DNA of 64,000 nt from positions 1 through 64,000 of the forward strand of contig JAQXVU010000012.1 in NCBI GenBank assembly GCA_029225085.1. Direction: 5' to 3'. The notes under the pieces were generated by a model, which was not told the DNA's origin, did not search any database, and saw only the letters and a program-made list of their open reading frames with translations. Within the stretch, counting starts at the first letter, position 1. Each line of letters opens with the position of its first letter. The position numbers and the translations under genes are program-made. The stretch is from Eggerthellales bacterium (GTDB lineage Bacteria > Actinomycetota > Coriobacteriia > Coriobacteriales > Eggerthellaceae). Below, piece after piece: positions 25,281 through 33,764 of the stretch.

Positions 25281-27194
25281 ATGCCAAGCAACCCCTTTAC
25301 CAGCCGCCACCTGTTCCTGCAGGCCGTGGCTCTTCTGAAGCCCAAAGCCCAGGAAGAGGCCAAGCGCCAGAAGAACATGACCATGACCTGCCCTTCCTGC
25401 AAGGCCACCCATAAGCGCAAGCATCTGGTGCGCGACCAGTACGTATGCCCCGCCTGCGGATGTCATCTGAAGATGCCCGCCACCGCACGTCTGCAGAGCC
25501 TCTTCGACAACGGCGCCTACGACCCCCTCTTCGACACGCTAGTGGGCGCTGACCCCATCAACTTCCCTGGCTATGCCGACAAGGTAGATGCCACCCGCGA
25601 GAAGTCCGGCCTGACGGAGGCCGTGGTCTGCGGTAGGGGCCTGGTGGGCAATGTGGAATGCGTCGCCTGTGCCTTCGACGCCAGCTTCTTCATGGGTAGC
25701 ATGGGCGAAGCGGTGGGCGAGCGCGTGACCCGCGCCGTGGAAACCGCCACCGCCGAAGGTCTGCCCCTGGTGATCTTCAGCCTCAGCGGCGGTGCCCGCA
25801 TGCAGGAGGGCATCTTCTCCCTCATGCAGATGGCCAAGACCGCTGCCGCCGTCCGTCGTCATGCCGACGCAGGCCTGCTGTACGTCTCCGTCCTCACCAA
25901 CCCCACCACCGGCGGTGTGCTGGCAAGCTTCGCCAGCCTCGGCGACATCATCATCGCCGAGCCCGAGGCCCTCATCGGCTTCGCTGGCCCCCGCGTCATC
26001 GAGCAGACCATCCGCCAGAAGCTCCCCGAGGGCTTCCAGCGCTCCGAGTACCTGTTCGAGCGCGGCTTCATCGATCGCATCGTCCCACGCCAGGACCTGA
26101 ATAAGGAGCTGCGGGACATCCTTGCCCTACATGCGGGCAAGGCTCCTAAGAAGGATAAGGCAGAAGGTGCCGCTGGCACTCGCGGAAACGACTCCTCTCA
26201 CAGTGGCGACACTGGCCGTAAGGGCTACACCACGGCAGCTAACGGCAACAACGCCGCAGCCAGCGCTGACACTGTTCCTGCCCAGGCCCTATGCCCTGTC
26301 CCCCAGGCTCCCATCAGCGCCTCCGCTCGCGTGGCCCTGGCCCGCGACAAGGATCGCCCCAAGGCGGACTTCTACATCTCCCAGCTCTTCGACAACTTCA
26401 TGGAGCTGCACGGAGACCGCCACGACAAGGACGACCCCTGCATTAAGGGCGGCATCGCCTGGTTCCACGGACAGCCCGTCACGGTCATCGCCCAGTGCAA
26501 GGGCACGAACCTGCAGGAGAACCTGACCTATAACTTCGGCATGCCCAACCCCCAGGGCTACCGCAAGGCCATGCGCTTGGCAGAGCAAGCCGAGAAGTTC
26601 GGACGCCCCATCGTCACCATCATCGACACCCCCGGTGCCTACCCCGGCATCGAGGCTGAGGAGAAGGGCCAGGGCGAGGCTATCGCTCAGTCCATAGCCC
26701 TGTTCAGCGGCCTGAAGGTCCCCGTCGTCGCCCTGTTCATCGGCGAAGGCGGTTCCGGTGGCGCTCTGGCTCTCAGCGTGGCGGACTCCCTGATCATGCT
26801 CGAGAACGCCGTGTTCTCGATCCTGTCCCCCGAGGGCTTCGCCTCCATCCTTTGGCGCGATGCCTCCCGTGCGGCCGAAGCCGCGGAGCACATGGGTCTC
26901 ACCGCCCCTGAGCTTCTGGAATACGGCGTGGCCGACCAGGTCATCCCCGAGGGCAGCCAGCCTCTGCAGGCACCTTGCCCCGAGACCGTGAGCCTCATCG
27001 ACCAGGCCATCTCTGGCGAGCTGAAGCGCCTTGGCACCCTGAGCTCCGAGGAGCTGGTAAACGCTCGCTACGAGAAGTTCCGCCATATGGGTACCTTCGC
27101 CGAGGGCACAAATGCCAGCGCAGCGGGCGCAGGCGCTGCCGCCACGGGCACCCACGCAACGGGCGCCGCTTCCAAGCAAGGAAAGCGCAAGTGA
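25281..27194 (+). CDS. accDA: Fused acetyl-CoA carboxylase carboxyltransferase beta-alpha (AccD-AccA)
   Basis: 637 residues combining two normally separate subunits. The N-terminal half is AccD: zinc ribbon CPSC...CPAC (Cys-x2-Cys-x15-Cys-x2-Cys, about residues 36-58) and the crotonase-fold carboxyltransferase core (SLSGGARMQEGIFSLMQM). A low-complexity, Gly/Ser/Asn-rich linker (about 285-340) follows. The C-terminal half is AccA, with the GDRHDKDDPCIKGGIAW block and IDTPGAYPGIEAEEKGQGEAIA. The protein transfers the carboxyl group from biotin to acetyl-CoA, giving malonyl-CoA. Fusions of these subunits occur in some actinobacteria. The 3' end overlaps the fabH start codon. Confidence 0.95.
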   Translation: MPSNPFTSRHLFLQAVALLKPKAQEEAKRQKNMTMTCPSCKATHKRKHLVRDQYVCPACGCHLKMPATARLQSLFDNGAYDPLFDTLVGADPINFPGYADKVDATREKSGLTEAVVCGRGLVGNVECVACAFDASFFMGSMGEAVGERVTRAVETATAEGLPLVIFSLSGGARMQEGIFSLMQMAKTAAAVRRHADAGLLYVSVLTNPTTGGVLASFASLGDIIIAEPEALIGFAGPRVIEQTIRQKLPEGFQRSEYLFERGFIDRIVPRQDLNKELRDILALHAGKAPKKDKAEGAAGTRGNDSSHSGDTGRKGYTTAANGNNAAASADTVPAQALCPVPQAPISASARVALARDKDRPKADFYISQLFDNFMELHGDRHDKDDPCIKGGIAWFHGQPVTVIAQCKGTNLQENLTYNFGMPNPQGYRKAMRLAEQAEKFGRPIVTIIDTPGAYPGIEAEEKGQGEAIAQSIALFSGLKVPVVALFIGEGGSGGALALSVADSLIMLENAVFSILSPEGFASILWRDASRAAEAAEHMGLTAPELLEYGVADQVIPEGSQPLQAPCPETVSLIDQAISGELKRLGTLSSEELVNARYEKFRHMGTFAEGTNASAAGAGAAATGTHATGAASKQGKRK

Positions 27195-28393
27195 GCGGCC
27201 TGCGCATAGCAAGCGTCGGCAAGTACCTGCCCCCTACCGTTCTGGGGAACCATGAGCTGGCGGCAAAGCTGCAGGTCAGCGAAGAGTGGATTCTCTCCCG
27301 CACCGGCATCATCAGCCGTCACCTCGCCACCGATGACACCGTGGTGTCTATGGCGGCAAAAGCGGGCAGGGAGGCACTGGTCGTCGGGGGCATCTCCCCT
27401 GAGGAGATAGGCGTCGTCATCGTGGCGACCTCTACCCCCGACAGTCTCTCCCCTGCCGCCGCCTGCTTGGTGCAGCGAGAGCTGGGGCTTCCCGAGGACG
27501 TGATCGCCTTCGATCTGTCCTGCGGCTGCGCCGGATTCCTGACGGCACTGCAGACGGCTCAGGGACTCCTGACGACGATGCCTGAGGCAGTGGCGACCGA
27601 CGCAGCAATTTCCGCAACGTGCGACCCCGCCACCGCACATGGTTTTACCGCGATGCCCCGCAAGAAGGCCCTGGTCATCGCCAGCGAGCGCTGCTCTACG
27701 TATCTGAACTGGTCCGATCGCAGCACCTGCATTCTCTTCGGAGATGGCGCCGGTGCGGCAGTGGTCGAGTTGGAAGAGGCCACCGCAGCCGATCAGCTCG
27801 ACGCAGACAGGCAACCCGCCGCAGGCATCTCGCCGACTGAGACCGCTTCAGCCACAGCTGGGCAACCTGACCCGGGAAGCGAGCCCCTCTTCCACCTGGT
27901 AGGAGGAACCTGCGGCAACGCCGAGATGCTGGGCATCACCGCCGATGGCAGCAGCGCCGACAGCGGCAACGACACTTCCTCTGTCACCAACGAGGTATAC
28001 GGGTGCGAGCCCCCAGCCGCCCTCGCCGGCGCGAAGGAAGGCTTTCCCGTCATCACCATGAACGGTGCCGAAGTGTTCAAGTTCGCCGTCACCAAAATCC
28101 CCCAGATGATCGACGAGCTGCTGCGCAAGGCGAACCTGACCGCTCAGGGCGTCGATCACTTCGTCTTCCATCAGGCCAACGGGCGTATCCTGCGCTACGT
28201 CTGCGAGAAGCAGGGCGTCCCCGAGGAGAAAGTCTTCTCTGACCTGCAGAAATACGGCAATACAGCCGCTGCAAGCATCCCCATTACCCTGGCCGACATG
28301 GGGGAGCAGGGCCTTCTGCACCGAGGCGAAACGGTGCTGTTAGCAAGTTACGGCGCGGGACTGGCCTGGAGGGCCGCCCTGCTCCGCTGGTAG
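27191..28393 (+). CDS. fabH: 3-oxoacyl-ACP synthase III with unusual insertion
   Basis: Starts fatty acid synthesis by condensing acetyl-CoA (or a branched acyl-CoA) with malonyl-ACP. The GTG at 27191 overlaps the accDA stop (GTGA) and starts exactly at the family N-terminus (SGLRIASVGKYLP). Catalytic Cys lies in LSCGCAGFL (about 117), His in FVFHQANGR, Asn in KYGNTAAAS. At 400 residues it is about 75-80 longer than usual FabH. The excess is mainly a Thr/Ser/Ala/Asp-rich insertion at about residues 197-277, plus extra residues after about 130. The ends and active site are intact, so it should be functional. Confidence 0.93.
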   Translation: MSGLRIASVGKYLPPTVLGNHELAAKLQVSEEWILSRTGIISRHLATDDTVVSMAAKAGREALVVGGISPEEIGVVIVATSTPDSLSPAAACLVQRELGLPEDVIAFDLSCGCAGFLTALQTAQGLLTTMPEAVATDAAISATCDPATAHGFTAMPRKKALVIASERCSTYLNWSDRSTCILFGDGAGAAVVELEEATAADQLDADRQPAAGISPTETASATAGQPDPGSEPLFHLVGGTCGNAEMLGITADGSSADSGNDTSSVTNEVYGCEPPAALAGAKEGFPVITMNGAEVFKFAVTKIPQMIDELLRKANLTAQGVDHFVFHQANGRILRYVCEKQGVPEEKVFSDLQKYGNTAAASIPITLADMGEQGLLHRGETVLLASYGAGLAWRAALLRW

Positions 28394-28406
28394 AAAGAGA
28401 GAGGAA

Positions 28407-29378
28407 ATGACTAAGAAGTTCACCGATCTGTCCCAGATTCTGGGAACCAAGTACCCCTTCATCGTAGGCGGCATGGCCAACGTGTCTACCGACGCCTTCG
28501 CCGCAGCTGCCTCTAACGCCGGCGCCATGGGCGTCATCGCCTCCGGCGGCATGAACCCCGAGACCCTGCGGGAGAACATCCTCACCGCACGTCAACTCAC
28601 GGACAAGCCCTTAGGCGTGAACATCATGCTGAAGCACCCCCAGGCTGACGAGTTCGCCCAGATCGTCGCCGAGCTGAAGGTTCCCTTCATCACCACCGGC
28701 GCAGGCAACCCCAGCAACTACCTGCCCATGTGGAAGGAAGCTGGCTGCACGGTCTTTCCCGTGGTAGCAGCAGGCGTTCTGGCCAAGCGCGTCATCGAGT
28801 CCGGCGCTGACGGCGTCATCGCTGAGGGCACCGAGTCCGGCGGTCACGTAGGCGACATGGCCACTATGTCCCTGGTGAAGCAGATCGCCGACATGGTCGA
28901 TGTCCCCGTTGTCGCTGCTGGCGGCATCGCTTCCGGCGATCAGTTCCTGGCCGCCATGGCCCTGGGCGCCTGCGGCGTGCAGATGGGCACGGCCCTGCTG
29001 GTCAGCGAGGAGTGCCCCATCCACGACAACTACAAGCAGGCCCTGCTGAAGGCCAGCGATTCCGACACCGTGGTCACCGGTCGTTCCACCGGCTCCCCCG
29101 TGCGCCAGCTGAAGAACTACATGACCCGCCAGTACAACAAGGACGAGAAGCGCGGTGCCACCCCCGAGGAGCTTGAGACCTGGGTGCTGGGCAGCCATCG
29201 CAAGGCCGTATACGACGGCGACACCAAGCTGGGCTCCCTCATGGCTGGCCAGGTAGCAGGCATGCTGCACGAGATTCGCCCCATGGCCGACATCCTCGAC
29301 GAGATCTACAACGACGCTCAGGCTTCCCTAGCCGAGCTGAACGAGAAGATGGCCGCCCTGTACGGAAGGGAGCTGTAA
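28407..29378 (+). CDS. fabK: Enoyl-ACP reductase II (FabK, flavoprotein)
   Basis: 323 residues, TIM-barrel FMN enzyme of the nitronate monooxygenase/FabK family. Catalyses the last reduction of each elongation cycle. The N-terminal PFIVGGMANVSTDAFAAAASNAGAMG, the GADGVIAEGTESGGHVGD loop (about 132-149) and AAGGIASGDQ (about 171-180) are characteristic. No FabI-type (SDR) enoyl reductase is in the operon. FabK enzymes are known to be insensitive to triclosan. The ribosome-binding site GAGAGGAA precedes the ATG. Confidence 0.92.
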   Translation: MTKKFTDLSQILGTKYPFIVGGMANVSTDAFAAAASNAGAMGVIASGGMNPETLRENILTARQLTDKPLGVNIMLKHPQADEFAQIVAELKVPFITTGAGNPSNYLPMWKEAGCTVFPVVAAGVLAKRVIESGADGVIAEGTESGGHVGDMATMSLVKQIADMVDVPVVAAGGIASGDQFLAAMALGACGVQMGTALLVSEECPIHDNYKQALLKASDSDTVVTGRSTGSPVRQLKNYMTRQYNKDEKRGATPEELETWVLGSHRKAVYDGDTKLGSLMAGQVAGMLHEIRPMADILDEIYNDAQASLAELNEKMAALYGREL

Positions 29379-30335
29379 GTGCGATTCGCCTTCATGTTCG
29401 ACGGTCAGGGCGCTCAGACACCTGGCATGGGCAAGGACCTGTACGAGGCCTTCCCCGTGTTCCGCGAGACCTTTGACCAGGTAGACCCCACTGGTCGCTA
29501 CCGCGAGCTCTGCTTCAACGGCACTGCCGAGGACCTGGCCGATACCCGCAACACCCAGCCCTGCCTGGTAGCGTTGGAAGTCTCCCTTGCCGCCCTGATG
29601 GAATCCGAGGGCCTTACCCCCTCCCTCTCCTTCGGCCTGTCCCTGGGAGCCTACGCGGCCCTGGCCAGCGCCGGGGCCTTCACCCCCGAAGAGGCTGTGC
29701 GTGCCGTGGCCTTCCGCGCCCAGGCCATGGCCGACGCCACCGAGGCCTGCAACCAGCCCTTTGCCATGATGGCCATTCTGGGCCTTACCGAAGAGCAGGT
29801 GCGCGAGGCCTGCGCTGTGGCGGCACCAGCAGGCTACGTAACCCCCACCAACTTCAACTGTCCTGGCCAGATCGTAATCTCCGGTGAGAAGGCAGCGGTG
29901 GAAGCCGCCGTTGCCGCCGCGGACGACCTTGGCGCGAAGCGCTGCATGCCCCTGGCAGTCAGCGGCCCCTTCCACACCAAGTTTATGGAGCCCGCCAGCA
30001 AGGCTCTGGAAGGCTACTTCGCCGCCAATCCCCCACGCCAGCCTCAGCGCCCCTTCCTCTTCGACACCACCGCCGCCCCTCTGGCAGAGGGCGAAACCGT
30101 GGCCGAGATGCTGCAGCAGCAGGTGCAGAGCTCCATCAGCTTCCAGGGCTGCGTACAGCGCATGGCAGCCGACGGCATCACCGTTGCCGTAGAGCTGGGA
30201 GCGGGAAACTCCCTGACCAAGCTGGTGAAGCGCATTGACCCTGCAGTAAAGCGCCTGGCCGTGTACGACGCTGAGAGCTTCATGAAGGTACGGGAGCAGC
30301 TGCGCTCCCTGGAAGGAGAAGAGAGCCATGTCTAA
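29379..30335 (+). CDS. fabD: Malonyl-CoA:ACP transacylase
   Basis: 318 residues from a GTG that directly follows the fabK stop codon (TAAGTG). The opening FMFDGQGAQTPGMG, the nucleophile Ser in FGLSLGAYAAL (about 86-96) and the catalytic His in SGPFHTKFM (about 201) identify the enzyme, which loads malonyl groups on ACP. The 3' end overlaps fabG by 8 bp. Expression should be coupled to both neighbours. Confidence 0.95.
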   Translation: MRFAFMFDGQGAQTPGMGKDLYEAFPVFRETFDQVDPTGRYRELCFNGTAEDLADTRNTQPCLVALEVSLAALMESEGLTPSLSFGLSLGAYAALASAGAFTPEEAVRAVAFRAQAMADATEACNQPFAMMAILGLTEEQVREACAVAAPAGYVTPTNFNCPGQIVISGEKAAVEAAVAAADDLGAKRCMPLAVSGPFHTKFMEPASKALEGYFAANPPRQPQRPFLFDTTAAPLAEGETVAEMLQQQVQSSISFQGCVQRMAADGITVAVELGAGNSLTKLVKRIDPAVKRLAVYDAESFMKVREQLRSLEGEESHV

Positions 30336-31080
30336 GCTGTTTGAACCTGGCACCGTCGCCATCGTCACCGGCGCTGCCCGCGGCATCGGTCGCGCCATCG
30401 CCGTCGAGCTGGCCTGCGAGGGTTGCAACGTGGTGGTGAACTGCCGAACCAGCAACGAAGCAGCAGCCGAAACCCTGCGCCAGGTCGAGGCCCAGGGAGT
30501 CCGCGGCCTCATCGTCGAAGCGGACGTATCTGCCGCTGACGAGGCAAAGGCTCTGGTAGACGCCGCAATCGCCGAGTTCGGCCACGTAGATGTGCTGGTG
30601 AACAACGCCGGCATCACCGCCGACGGCCTCCTGGCCACCATGACCCCCGAGGACTTCAACCGCGTACTGCAGGTGAACCTGGGCGGCACCTTCAACTGCA
30701 TGAAGGCAGCGACCCGTCCCATGATGCGCGCCAAGCACGGAGCCATCGTGAACATCTCGAGCGTGGTGGGTGTCGCCGGCAACGCTGGTCAGGCCAACTA
30801 CGCCGCCAGCAAGGCAGGCATCATCGGCCTCACCAAGTCTGCCGCTAAGGAGCTGGCCCGCAAGAAGGTTCGCGTGAACGCCGTGGCCCCTGGCTTCATT
30901 GCCACCGACATGACCAACGCCATGACTGACCAGGCCAAGGAGCGCACCGTCGCCAACATCGGGCTGGGCGCTATCGGCCAGGCCCAGGACATCGCCCACG
31001 CCGTAGCCTTCCTGGCCAGCGACAAGGCCAGCTACATCACCGGTCAGGTGCTGCGCGTAGACGGCGGCCTGATCATTTAA
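30328..31080 (+). CDS. fabG: 3-oxoacyl-ACP reductase
   Basis: 250-residue SDR enzyme reducing 3-oxoacyl-ACP with NADPH. VTGAARGIGRAIA (about 11-23), NNAGIT (about 91-96), catalytic Ser in NISSVVG, YAASK (about 156-160) and the C-terminal ITGQVLRVDGGL are typical of FabG. Overlaps fabD by 8 bp; an approximately 110-bp gap follows before fabF. Confidence 0.95.
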   Translation: MSKLFEPGTVAIVTGAARGIGRAIAVELACEGCNVVVNCRTSNEAAAETLRQVEAQGVRGLIVEADVSAADEAKALVDAAIAEFGHVDVLVNNAGITADGLLATMTPEDFNRVLQVNLGGTFNCMKAATRPMMRAKHGAIVNISSVVGVAGNAGQANYAASKAGIIGLTKSAAKELARKKVRVNAVAPGFIATDMTNAMTDQAKERTVANIGLGAIGQAQDIAHAVAFLASDKASYITGQVLRVDGGLII

Positions 31081-31191
31081 CGGATTCATCGAGAACGAGG
31101 CCAGCTCGACAGCACTCGAGCCAACCTCGTCCCCCTTCCACATAGCCCAACTTGCAACCCACTTTACCCCTCTTAAGAAAGGCTCATCCCT

Positions 31192-32424
31192 ATGGAACGA
31201 CGCGTAGTCATCACCGGCATGGGCGCTGTAACGCCCCTGGGCAACACCGCCGCCGAGACCTGGCAGGCCGCCAAGGCAGGCGCCTGCGGCATCGGCCCCA
31301 TCACCCAGTACGATTCCGAAAACCAGGCCGTGCACATCGCCGGCGAGGTTAAGGACCTCGACGTGAACGCCCTCATCGGCAAGCGCGAGGCCAAGCGCAA
31401 GCAGCGCTTCGTGCATCTTGCCCTCATCGCCGCCCGCGAAGCTATGGAAAACAGCGGCATCGACATGTCCCAGGAGGACCCCTATCGCTGCGGCGTCACC
31501 GTGTCCTCCGGCATCGGCGGCCTGTCCGGCACCGAGGAGAACCATGACCGCGGCCATCGCATCGGCTTCGATCGCGTGTCCCCTCTGTACGTGCCTTCCA
31601 GCATCTCTAACAGCGCTGCCGGCGAAATCGCCATCGATCACGGCCTGAAGGGCGAGTGCAGCTGCGTCGTCTCCGCTTGCGCAGGCGGCACCAACGCAGT
31701 GGGCAGCGCCTATCGTGCCATCCGCCACGGTTACGCCGACGTCGTGCTGGCAGGCGGCACCGAGGCAAGCATCACGCCTCTGGGCGTTGGCGGCTTCACC
31801 GTTATGAAGGCCCTCACCACCTGCGGCGACGTGAATCGCGCTTCCATCCCCTTCGATGCGGAGCGCTCTGGCTTCGTCATCGCCGAGGGTGCCGGCATCC
31901 TGGTCCTCGAGGAGCTCGAGCACGCCCTGAACCGCGGCGCCGATATCATCGCCGAGGTCGTAGGCTACGGCTACACCTGCGACGCCTACCACGTGACCTC
32001 CCCCGACCCCACCGGCGAGGCCGCTGCCGAATCTATGCGTCGCGCCATCGCCGAGGCTGGCATCGAGCCTGGTCAGGTCGACTACATCAACGCTCACGGC
32101 ACGTCCACCCCTATGAACGACCGCATCGAGTCTACCGCCTTCCACACTGTCTTTGGCGAGACGGCCCCCTACGTCAGCAGCACCAAGTCTATGACGGGCC
32201 ATCTACTGGGCGCTGCCGGCGCTGTCGAGACCATCTTCTCGGCCTACGCCATCGCCGACAACTTCATTCCTCCCACCATCCATCACCAGGTGGCCGACCC
32301 TGAGTGCGACATCAACCTGGTGGCCAACGAGGGTCTCAGCACGCAGGTGAACTACGCTCTCTGCGATTCCCTGGGATTCGGCGGCCACAACGCCTCCGTC
32401 CTGCTGACCCGTTACGAAAGGTAA
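31192..32424 (+). CDS. fabF: 3-oxoacyl-ACP synthase II
   Basis: 410 residues, full length elongating condensing enzyme. Catalytic Cys in SACAGGTNA (about 165), first His in NAHGTSTPMND (about 303), second His in SMTGHLLGAAGAVE (about 339). RVVITGMGAVTPLGN is the standard N-terminus. Preceded by AAGAAAGG; the 111-bp upstream gap holds a CTTCCAC heptamer (31133) but no obvious promoter, so it is probably still part of the acpP transcript. Confidence 0.96.
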   Translation: MERRVVITGMGAVTPLGNTAAETWQAAKAGACGIGPITQYDSENQAVHIAGEVKDLDVNALIGKREAKRKQRFVHLALIAAREAMENSGIDMSQEDPYRCGVTVSSGIGGLSGTEENHDRGHRIGFDRVSPLYVPSSISNSAAGEIAIDHGLKGECSCVVSACAGGTNAVGSAYRAIRHGYADVVLAGGTEASITPLGVGGFTVMKALTTCGDVNRASIPFDAERSGFVIAEGAGILVLEELEHALNRGADIIAEVVGYGYTCDAYHVTSPDPTGEAAAESMRRAIAEAGIEPGQVDYINAHGTSTPMNDRIESTAFHTVFGETAPYVSSTKSMTGHLLGAAGAVETIFSAYAIADNFIPPTIHHQVADPECDINLVANEGLSTQVNYALCDSLGFGGHNASVLLTRYER

Positions 32425-32427
32425 GCC

Positions 32428-32859
32428 ATGGCACGCACCCTGAACTCCAACGAAATTCAGAAGATCCTCCCCCACCGCCACCCCTTCCTGCTGGTAGACC
32501 GCATCGACGACTACGAGCCCGGCATCAGCGCCACGGGCACCAAGTGCGTCACGGTGAACGAGCCCTTCTTCGCCGGCCATTTCCCCGAAGAGCACGTCAT
32601 GCCCGGCGTTCTCATTGTGGAAGCCCTGGCACAGGTGGGTGCCATCGCCCTGCTCTCCCTGCCCGAGAACCAGGGGAAGCTGGCCTTCTTCGGCGGCATT
32701 CGCAAGTGCCGCTTCCGCAAGAAGGTCGTTCCTGGCGACGTTCTGAGCATGCAGTGCGATATCATCGAGATGCGCGGTTCTGTGGGCATTGGAAAGGCTG
32801 TAGCCAAGGTAGACGGCAAGGTCGCCTGCCAGGCTGAGCTCACCTTCGCCGTAGGATAA
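32428..32859 (+). CDS. fabZ: 3-hydroxyacyl-ACP dehydratase
   Basis: 143 residues, hot-dog fold. N-terminal [14 protein letters not shown], active-site His in [15 protein letters not shown] (about 51) and Glu in IVEALAQ (about 65). It removes water to give trans-2-enoyl-ACP for FabK. 3 bp after fabF. It completes a full FAS II elongation set in one operon. Confidence 0.96.
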   Translation: MARTLNSNEIQKILPHRHPFLLVDRIDDYEPGISATGTKCVTVNEPFFAGHFPEEHVMPGVLIVEALAQVGAIALLSLPENQGKLAFFGGIRKCRFRKKVVPGDVLSMQCDIIEMRGSVGIGKAVAKVDGKVACQAELTFAVG

Positions 32860-32871
32860 GAAGCTGTTAGC

Positions 32872-32903
32872 GCCGAAGCTGACCGCAAAGCGACAGCTTC
32901 GGC
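32872..32903 (+). promoter_or_regulatory. Hairpin between fabZ and the MarR gene
   Basis: GCCGAAGCTG and CAGCTTCGGC form a perfect 10-bp stem around 12 nt. No T-tract follows (TTCCACC instead). It could damp transcription into the regulator gene or stabilise the upstream mRNA. Confidence 0.55.
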
Positions 32904-33001
32904 TTCCACCTAGCCCTCCGCACCGTGCGCAACACCACAGCGCAGCACCTGCGAAAGTGCAATGCCGTGCTAGTTCACCAACGCATAGATACGGAGAGAC
33001 C

Positions 33002-33466
33002 ATGACCGGTTCTGACGAGGCAGCCCTGGGAAAGGCAATGAGCGACCTCTTCATGAGGTTCAAGCTGCATTACTACTGCCAGATCCTGAGGAACGTCGAG
33101 AACCGCAGCACAACTCTCTCTACCGATGAAAGCTACTTCGCTGAGGTGGTGTACTCCCTGGGTATGCCAACTATCGGCGAGGTAGCTTCTTTTGTGCAGA
33201 TCTCGCCCCAGAATGCCGCCTACAAGGTGAATCGCCTGGTAGAGAAGGGGTATATCACCAAGGAGAAGGGTCCCAACGACAAGCGGGAGACCCGCCTGAA
33301 GGTCACTGAGCGCTTCATGAACTACTACAACATGGGCAACCGCTACATCTACGATGTGGCTGGCCAGATGGAAGAGCGCTTCAGCCCCGAGGAGATTGAG
33401 CAGTTCGTGCACATGCTGAACGTCACCACCAGAGAGCTCCCTGACGAGACCCCAGCGGGCTCGTAG
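33002..33466 (+). CDS. MarR-family regulator, probably FabT-like
   Basis: 154 residues from the ATG at 33002 (GGAGAG upstream). Winged helix-turn-helix of the MarR type: PTIGEVASFVQISPQNAAYKVNRLVEKGYITKEKGPNDKRETRLKVTERF spans recognition helix and wing (about 59-108), flanked by dimerisation helices. It is the last gene after the FAS II set. In streptococci and lactococci the MarR protein FabT sits beside the fab genes and represses them with long-chain acyl-ACP as co-repressor. Position and the operator at 22989 suggest the same logic here, but homology to FabT specifically was not tested. Note Tyr/Phe-rich ligand region. Confidence 0.8.
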   Translation: MTGSDEAALGKAMSDLFMRFKLHYYCQILRNVENRSTTLSTDESYFAEVVYSLGMPTIGEVASFVQISPQNAAYKVNRLVEKGYITKEKGPNDKRETRLKVTERFMNYYNMGNRYIYDVAGQMEERFSPEEIEQFVHMLNVTTRELPDETPAGS

Positions 33467-33498
33467 CCTCGAACACCACCGCACGCTCGCAAATAAAA

Positions 33499-33525
33499 AG
33501 CCGAGCACAGATGCGCGCTCGGCTT
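33499..33525 (-). terminator. Terminator of tRNA-Arg
   Basis: AAGCCGAGC and GCTCGGCTT form an 8-9-bp stem. On the minus strand the stem is followed by TTTTATTT. It lies 11 bp past the tRNA 3' end. On the plus strand there is no T-tract, so it does not obviously end the fab operon. Confidence 0.85.
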
Positions 33526-33535
33526 CAGAATTCAA

Positions 33536-33611
33536 TGGTGCCCCAGATACGATTCGAACGTACGACACCCGCTTTAGGAGAGCGGTGCTCTATCCCCTGA
33601 GCTACTGAGGC
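33536..33611 (-). tRNA. tRNA-Arg(CCU)
   Basis: Complete cloverleaf on the minus strand. The acceptor arm GCCTCAG pairs with CTGGGGC (one G-U), D arm GCTC/GAGC, anticodon stem CCGCT/AGCGG with loop CTCCTAA (anticodon CCU, decoding AGG), T arm GTACG/CGTAT with loop TTCGAAT. CCA is encoded. AGG is a rare codon in the neighbouring genes. Confidence 0.96.
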
Positions 33612-33687
33612 ATGTGAAGGTATTTTAGCATTACACCGCTAAAACGCCAGGGACAAGCAGGTTAGCCTTTAACTACTCACGCTCGCT

Positions 33688-33764
33688 GCAGTAATGCAAG
33701 TTCACTACTTAATCCTGCCGCAGCAATGCAAGCTCACTACTCACGCTCGCTGCAGCAATGCAAG
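33688..33764 (-). repeat. Three tandem 32-bp units from the CAP gene tail
   Basis: GCAGYAATGCAAG occurs at 33688, 33720 and 33752 (32-bp period) with conserved flanks (CACTACT, GCTCGCT). The rightmost unit is the 3' end of the CAP-domain gene, including L-H-C-C-S-E-R-E-stop. A near copy (L-H-Y-C-S-E-R-E-stop on the minus strand) is repeated downstream in untranslated DNA. Confidence 0.88.

Noticed and set aside
26975-27190. Upstream extension of fabH inside accDA
   Set aside because: Arg/His/Gly-rich out-of-frame reading of accDA. The GTG at 27191 overlaps the stop of accDA and matches the family start.
33499-33525. Terminator of the fab operon (plus strand)
   Set aside because: The T-tract is only on the minus strand; it serves tRNA-Arg.
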